A DNA stretch of 20,409 bases. Origin: CAVURW01 sp963743595 (GTDB lineage Bacteria > Verrucomicrobiota > Verrucomicrobiia > Methylacidiphilales > UBA1321). Positions within the stretch are counted from its first letter, which is position 1, and every line of letters starts with the position of its first letter. The notes beneath the pieces are model-generated. The model was given only the letters and a program-made list of their open reading frames with translations, was not told the DNA's origin and ran no database searches. The position numbers and the translations under genes were made by a program. Location: assembly GCA_963743595.1 (NCBI GenBank), contig CAVURW010000015.1, positions 1 through 20,409 on the forward strand. Reading direction: 5' to 3'. This document shows, piece after piece, positions 16,027 through 20,409 of this stretch.

Positions 16027-18552
16027 ATGTCTTTGAATGCCCCGGAATGGCTCCTTCTCCTTCCGGCCCTTGCTCTTCTTCACTGGATGGTCCCTGGCTG
16101 GTTTTGGTGGAAACGCCCCGTTCGTGTCCTGGCCGTTCTACTCCTCGTTCTGACTCTGGCCGATCCCCAGATTGCGCGATTCGGCTCCGGGCTCGATCTC
16201 TGGTTGCTGGAAGATCATTCCGCCTCAGATAACGACATGCTGGTGCAGCATCGCTCGGAAATCGAGGCGCTGCTCACCCACTCGAAGAACTCCGGCGATT
16301 CCCTACACATCATCGACTTCGCGGAAGGAGCCACCTTGCGCGAGTCTGAGGATCAATCCCACTTTGAAGGTGATCCCAATGGCACTCGGCTCTCCAATGC
16401 CATTAACCTAGCCCTCTCGCACATACCGCCGAATCGCTCGGCGCGAATTCTCACGGTCACAGATGGTTACGTTACCGATAACTTGGCCGACGTCTCCCAG
16501 CCGCTGATTCAACGGCAAATCGCTTTCGATTATCGCCTGCTCCAAAACACCACAGCGGATGATTACCAGGTCGATTACCTCCACACTCCCACACAAGTCC
16601 GCCCCGGTGAACCGTTCCTCATCGATCTGCAAGTGAGCGGCTCGCCCGATGCCACGGTGCCGTACAACCTCCTGTGCGATAACCACCCCATCGGCCATTC
16701 GCAAATCCAGGTGATCAATGGCGTGGGTAATGCCCGCTTCACAAACCGCCTGGTGGCCCCCGGCACGCACCATTATCAGGTGCAGATTCTGCCCGAACAC
16801 GACTCCATTTCGGGCAATAACATGGCGGAATCGTACGTCCAGGTGCTCTCCGGTTCGCGCGTGCTGGTCATTACCAAGTACACCGATGATCCGCTGGTGC
16901 AGGCGCTTCAATCCGAAGGCGTGGCGGTCGATCTGGAGAACACGCCCGCCAATCTGGAACCGGGTCGACTCACCGGGGCCAAGGGCGTCATCATCAACAA
17001 CGTACCGGCCAATGAAATTCCCTCGCGGTTCCTCAGCAGCTTAACTTTTTTCGTGAACGATCAAGGCGGCGGACTGATGATGACGGGGGGCAAGACCAGT
17101 TTCGGCAGCGGCGGCTACTTTCACTCGGCAATCGATGACCTCCTACCGGTCTCCATGGAGCAGCGAAAGGAAAACCGCAAGCTTCAGCTCGCAATGGCCA
17201 TTCTGCTGGATCGCTCCGGCAGCATGGGCATGGCCGTGGCGCATGGGATGACCAAAATGGATCTGGCCGATGACGGGGCCGCCGATGCTCTGGAGCTTTT
17301 GAGTCCGCAGGACCTCGTCTCCGTAACGGCCGTGGACACGGAGCCGCACATTGTGGTGCCGCTTACGCAGGTGGGCAATGACGCGCCAACGCTCGCCGGG
17401 CCAGTTCGCCATATTGCCAGCGAAGGGGGCGGGATCTTCTGCTACACGGCTCTGAAATCGGGCTATGAACAGCTCAAAGATGCGCAAACCGGCACGCGCC
17501 ACGTAATTCTCTTTGCCGACGCCTGCGATGCCGAGGAACATGGCGATTACATTCCGTTAGTGAAACAGATGGTCACGGACGGGATTACTGTGAGCACCAT
17601 TGGCATGGGCAAAAACACCGATCCGGATGCCGAGTACCTACAGGATGTCGCGCGAATCGGTGGCGGGCGTTGCTTCTTCGCGAATGACCCGAACGATATC
17701 CCAAAAGTCTTTGCTCAAGAAACGGTGTCGGTTGCCCGCTCGACGTTCGTTCACGATTCCACGCCATTCACGATCGGGCCGGGTTGGCAGGAACTCGCCG
17801 GGCACACGATCACCGGCATCACCGCAGTTGATGGCTACAACTTGAGCTATTTGAAGCCCACCGCCACTGAGGCGTGGACCACGAAAGATGAGTACAACGC
17901 ACCGCTTATCGCCTTCTGGCAGCGCGGGCTCGGCAGATCAATGGCCGTCTCATTCCCGGTCGCTGGTGACTCATCCGATACCGTGCGAAATTGGAAGAAT
18001 TACGGCGATTTCTCCCGCACGCTTGTGCGCTGGTTACTCGGTCCGGATACGCCTCCTGGCATCGGTGTGAAGACGCGGCTCATCGGGAATAATTTGGAAG
18101 TAACGCTGCTGTTCGATGCCACCTGGCAACAGCAAATCTCGTTGCACCCACCCTCCGCCGTGCTGGAGCTTCACGATTCCACAGGCATGCCCGTTCGCTC
18201 CACCGCAGATTGGCAGAAAATCGCCCCAGGCCGCTACTCCCTCCAAGTCGAGCTGCCGCCAACCCGATACGCCTCCGGAGCCATTCAACTTCCGCCGTAC
18301 GTCATTCCCTTCGGCCCAATTGTCGCGGGCATCAATCCCGAATGGACGCGCACGCCGGAGCAAATCAACGAGGTCAAGGCACTCTCCGCCGCTACGGGCG
18401 GGCAACAGCGGCTGAATCTCTCCGACATCTGGTCGGCTCCGCGGCCGACTGGTACCACGCCGCTACGGAACCAATTTCTCATCGCGTTGATCGTCGTTTT
18501 GCTCCTGGAATTCTTGCTAACGCGGCTGGGCGTGCGATGGCCGGCAAAGTAA
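16027..18552 (+). CDS. Membrane protein with two VWA MIDAS motifs and a GATase1-like domain
   Basis: The product has 841 residues. Two N-terminal membrane helices (about 7-22 and 32-46) lead into a first VWA-like domain with DHSAS at 63-67, Thr120 and TDG (Asp146). A beta-sandwich region follows (about 180-275). A Rossmann/GATase1-like domain starts at GSRVLVITKYTDD (276-288), with KGVIINNVP and GGGLMMTGGKTSFGSGGY later. A second, canonical VWA domain then starts at LAMAILLDRSGSM (Asp395, Ser397, Ser399, Thr474, Asp498). A further beta region and a C-terminal membrane helix (about 817-834) close the protein. Large VWA/GATase1 membrane proteins of this plan are known in several phyla. It is transcribed away from the moxR operon, with the AT-rich segment between them. 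The start at ATG 16027 has no ribosome-binding site, but the hydrophobic N-terminus begins there. The next gene follows after 25 bp. Confidence 0.9.
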   Translation: MSLNAPEWLLLLPALALLHWMVPGWFWWKRPVRVLAVLLLVLTLADPQIARFGSGLDLWLLEDHSASDNDMLVQHRSEIEALLTHSKNSGDSLHIIDFAEGATLRESEDQSHFEGDPNGTRLSNAINLALSHIPPNRSARILTVTDGYVTDNLADVSQPLIQRQIAFDYRLLQNTTADDYQVDYLHTPTQVRPGEPFLIDLQVSGSPDATVPYNLLCDNHPIGHSQIQVINGVGNARFTNRLVAPGTHHYQVQILPEHDSISGNNMAESYVQVLSGSRVLVITKYTDDPLVQALQSEGVAVDLENTPANLEPGRLTGAKGVIINNVPANEIPSRFLSSLTFFVNDQGGGLMMTGGKTSFGSGGYFHSAIDDLLPVSMEQRKENRKLQLAMAILLDRSGSMGMAVAHGMTKMDLADDGAADALELLSPQDLVSVTAVDTEPHIVVPLTQVGNDAPTLAGPVRHIASEGGGIFCYTALKSGYEQLKDAQTGTRHVILFADACDAEEHGDYIPLVKQMVTDGITVSTIGMGKNTDPDAEYLQDVARIGGGRCFFANDPNDIPKVFAQETVSVARSTFVHDSTPFTIGPGWQELAGHTITGITAVDGYNLSYLKPTATEAWTTKDEYNAPLIAFWQRGLGRSMAVSFPVAGDSSDTVRNWKNYGDFSRTLVRWLLGPDTPPGIGVKTRLIGNNLEVTLLFDATWQQQISLHPPSAVLELHDSTGMPVRSTADWQKIAPGRYSLQVELPPTRYASGAIQLPPYVIPFGPIVAGINPEWTRTPEQINEVKALSAATGGQQRLNLSDIWSAPRPTGTTPLRNQFLIALIVVLLLEFLLTRLGVRWPAK

Positions 18553-18577
18553 ACGGGCGAGGTCGATTCTTCAGGCC

Positions 18578-19933
18578 ATGGCTAACAAAAAGATTTCCCG
18601 GTTCCGGTGGACGCTTGGCTGGATGTACATGGCCTTCGGGACCGTCCTGTTTCTGCTTCCTGGAGTGCGATCCATGCTCGATTTATCCGACCCGGCGATC
18701 GCCTCGGGAGGAATTCCCAGCGCGGCCTGGCGCTTACAGGCTCATTTAGCAGGACCGTATGCGGACTGGGCAGAGCAGCGGCTCGCCTCGAAACGAGCGG
18801 GAAGTCTAGACGGCTCCGATGTGGCCGGAACGGAGTGGCCTCTGTTTGGCAGCGTGTTCTATCTGCTATCGCAGGAGTCACTGCAGAAGTCTTGGGAGAG
18901 CGATCACCGCCTCGCGGATGTCGCACCGGCGGTACTGGCCCGGCGATCCATCGAAGCCGCTACGAATCTAGTGACTGACCCGGAGCAGGCTCACTGGGTG
19001 AAGGCGTACTGGGGCGAGGGCTACCTCCATCACCGCAATCTGTTCTATCGTTTCCTGCTGATCTCCGCGATGACCTCCTACACCAATCTAACGGGCAATC
19101 TCCGTTTCATCGAACCTCTGAGAGATCAGGTCGAGACGCTCTCCGCAGAAATTGATGCCACTCCGGTGGGCCTCATCGACGACTACCCCGGTCAATGTTT
19201 TCCCGGAGATATCATCGCCGCACTGGCCGCCATCCACCGGGCCGATGCGGTTTTGTATACGGACCACACGGCGTTTTTGACCCGCGCACGCCGCGCGTTT
19301 ACGGGCAAGTTTGTGGACAAACTCGGGCTGCCGCCGTTCATGAGTAATATGGATTCAGGGTTCGTAACGGAAAGTGCCCGCGGCAGCTCAAATGCCTACG
19401 TCCTGATTTTCGGCGCGGAAATCTGGCCGGACCTGGCGGCAGACTGGCAAAAGGCGAACGAAGAGCACTTCTGGCAAGAACGCGATGGAATCGTCGGCTA
19501 CCGCGAATTCTCCAAGGAAACGCCGACCGAAGAGATGTTTACGGATGTCGATTCTGGACCGTCTCTATTGAATTTCGGATTTGCAGCATCGGCCTTTGGA
19601 GTCGGCGCCGCGCGCGTTCAAGGACGACTCGATCGGGCCGGACCCTTAATGGCGGAAATGCTGGTCTCCTGCGTTCCCCTGGTTAATAACACCCTCGCGG
19701 TTCCCCGAATTCTTTCGAACGCTACCGACGCCCCGTATCTGGGTGAGGCCTGCATCCTCTACAACCTGACCCGGCAACCTCTCCATGGCGTGACGCAACC
19801 ATGCACCTCCACGCTAACTCCATTTGTTTACGTCATGTGCATCATTTACTTCGGCGGCTGGCTTTTCTGTTCCCTGCCCCTTCTGGAATTATTTCGGTTG
19901 AGAAGAAAAATGGCGAAGACAAAATCCATGTAA
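18578..19933 (+). CDS. Membrane-anchored helical-barrel-like protein of unknown function
   Basis: The product has 451 residues, with one membrane helix near each end (about 12-30 and 413-435), placing roughly 380 residues in between on the outer face. This central part is helical. Segments such as YWGEGYLHHRNLFYRF (144-159), GLIDDYPGQCFPGD (198-211, followed by IIAALAAIHRAD) and TDVDSGPSLLNFGFAASAFG (322-341) recall the alpha/alpha barrel of linalool dehydratase/isomerase-type proteins, where a hydrophobic helix bundle with N/Q/C residues forms the pocket. The similarity is weak and judged by eye, so no activity is claimed. It starts at ATG 18578, 25 bp after the two-VWA gene, and is probably co-transcribed with it. 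The pairing may mean the VWA protein acts on or with this membrane enzyme or scaffold. Confidence 0.8.
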   Translation: MANKKISRFRWTLGWMYMAFGTVLFLLPGVRSMLDLSDPAIASGGIPSAAWRLQAHLAGPYADWAEQRLASKRAGSLDGSDVAGTEWPLFGSVFYLLSQESLQKSWESDHRLADVAPAVLARRSIEAATNLVTDPEQAHWVKAYWGEGYLHHRNLFYRFLLISAMTSYTNLTGNLRFIEPLRDQVETLSAEIDATPVGLIDDYPGQCFPGDIIAALAAIHRADAVLYTDHTAFLTRARRAFTGKFVDKLGLPPFMSNMDSGFVTESARGSSNAYVLIFGAEIWPDLAADWQKANEEHFWQERDGIVGYREFSKETPTEEMFTDVDSGPSLLNFGFAASAFGVGAARVQGRLDRAGPLMAEMLVSCVPLVNNTLAVPRILSNATDAPYLGEACILYNLTRQPLHGVTQPCTSTLTPFVYVMCIIYFGGWLFCSLPLLELFRLRRKMAKTKSM

Positions 19934-19965
19934 TTCCGAGACTCAGCAGCGCGATTCATCTTGGT

Positions 19966-20409
19966 ATGTCTTTTACAAAATTGCGTCTTCCCCTACTCGT
20001 CTTGAGTCTGCTGAGCGGTCGACTCCTCGGTGGAAACATCGCAGCAGACCAATCCGATATGCCTCCACATTGGCAATCGGGGCGATCCACTGATTTCCAG
20101 CTGGTACCCGAACGCACGATCAAATCTACCGACGGAAAGATCAGCATTCAGGAATACATTCGATTTAGCGAAAACGGATTCGGTGATTGGAAGATATCGG
20201 TCACCTACGAGGGCGAGACGCATGATTTGCCGACACTTACCGAGGAAGATGGGTTGCCAAATGCCTATCCCGGCTACTTCATTATCAGTGCCGATGATCA
20301 GATGTTGATTCGCTTTCAGAAAATGGGTTCTGGCGAGTCGGGCATTTACCTTTATCTACGAAAAGCGAATCAGTTCGTACCTGACTCCGATGTTCCCCTA
20401 GCAAGATGA
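19966..20409 (+). CDS. Small secreted protein of unknown function
   Basis: From ATG 19966 the product has 147 residues, with a signal peptide at about 1-27 (KLRLPLLVLSLLSG core, NIAA end). There is no lipobox cysteine. The mature part looks beta-rich, with FSENGFGDWKISVTYEGE and YFIISADDQMLIRF as strand pairs. No family is recognised. It lies 32 bp after the helical-barrel-like gene on the same strand, so it is probably the third gene of that unit. The frame is open back to 19801, but the inner ATG directly precedes the signal peptide. The stop TGA is the last codon of the window; an abrupt end after a charged, non-terminal-looking segment means a frameshift or longer product cannot be excluded. 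Confidence 0.7.
   Translation: MSFTKLRLPLLVLSLLSGRLLGGNIAADQSDMPPHWQSGRSTDFQLVPERTIKSTDGKISIQEYIRFSENGFGDWKISVTYEGETHDLPTLTEEDGLPNAYPGYFIISADDQMLIRFQKMGSGESGIYLYLRKANQFVPDSDVPLAR

Noticed and set aside
1..20409. CRISPR array, tRNA/rRNA genes, insertion sequences
   Set aside because: No regularly spaced direct repeats, no tRNA-like cloverleaf and no transposase motifs were seen on reading both strands.

Overview
The window looks like a bacterial chromosome segment from a planctomycete or close PVC relative. This rests on the gene set and order (MoxR, DUF58, BatA-like, VWA, DUF4175-like, then secreted proteins including an alpha/alpha-toroid protein), on the many secreted or membrane-anchored proteins without recognised enzymatic motifs, and on the weak Shine-Dalgarno signals. 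No rRNA, tRNA, CRISPR array, insertion sequence or origin was seen, and no genus can be named.

Minus strand, 12919 down to 1, is one tightly packed operon in the order of transcription: MoxR AAA+ ATPase; DUF58 protein; BatA-like membrane VWA protein; membrane VWA/GATase1-like protein; a 1111-residue DUF4175-like membrane protein; a secreted 670-residue protein built from about five LTxxQ-like repeats; a secreted prenyltransferase/squalene-cyclase-like repeat protein; and a secreted protein with a duplicated small domain, cut by the window edge. Five of the seven junctions are 4-bp ATGA stop/start overlaps, and the other two gaps are 9 and 21 bp. Immediately upstream, same strand, lies a small secreted protein (13188-13625).

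The middle part, about 13626-15935, differs from its flanks. It is visibly more AT-rich and holds unrelated plus-strand genes separated by long spacers: a four-helix membrane protein, a DUF1963/YwqG-like protein, a short antitoxin-like protein and an unrecognised 133-residue protein directly behind it. This is probably accessory DNA.

Plus strand, 16027-20409, is a second, probably three-gene unit: an 841-residue membrane protein with two complete VWA MIDAS motifs around a GATase1-like domain, a membrane-anchored predicted alpha-helical barrel protein with weak resemblance to linalool dehydratase/isomerase, and a secreted 147-residue protein whose stop codon is the last codon of the window.

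Working model (inference): the MoxR ATPase acts with DUF58 and the membrane VWA proteins on envelope or periplasmic clients, and the downstream DUF4175-like, LTxxQ-repeat and toroid proteins are its periplasmic part. Counting both strands, four proteins carry five intact DxSxS MIDAS motifs, an unusual concentration of metal-dependent adhesion modules.
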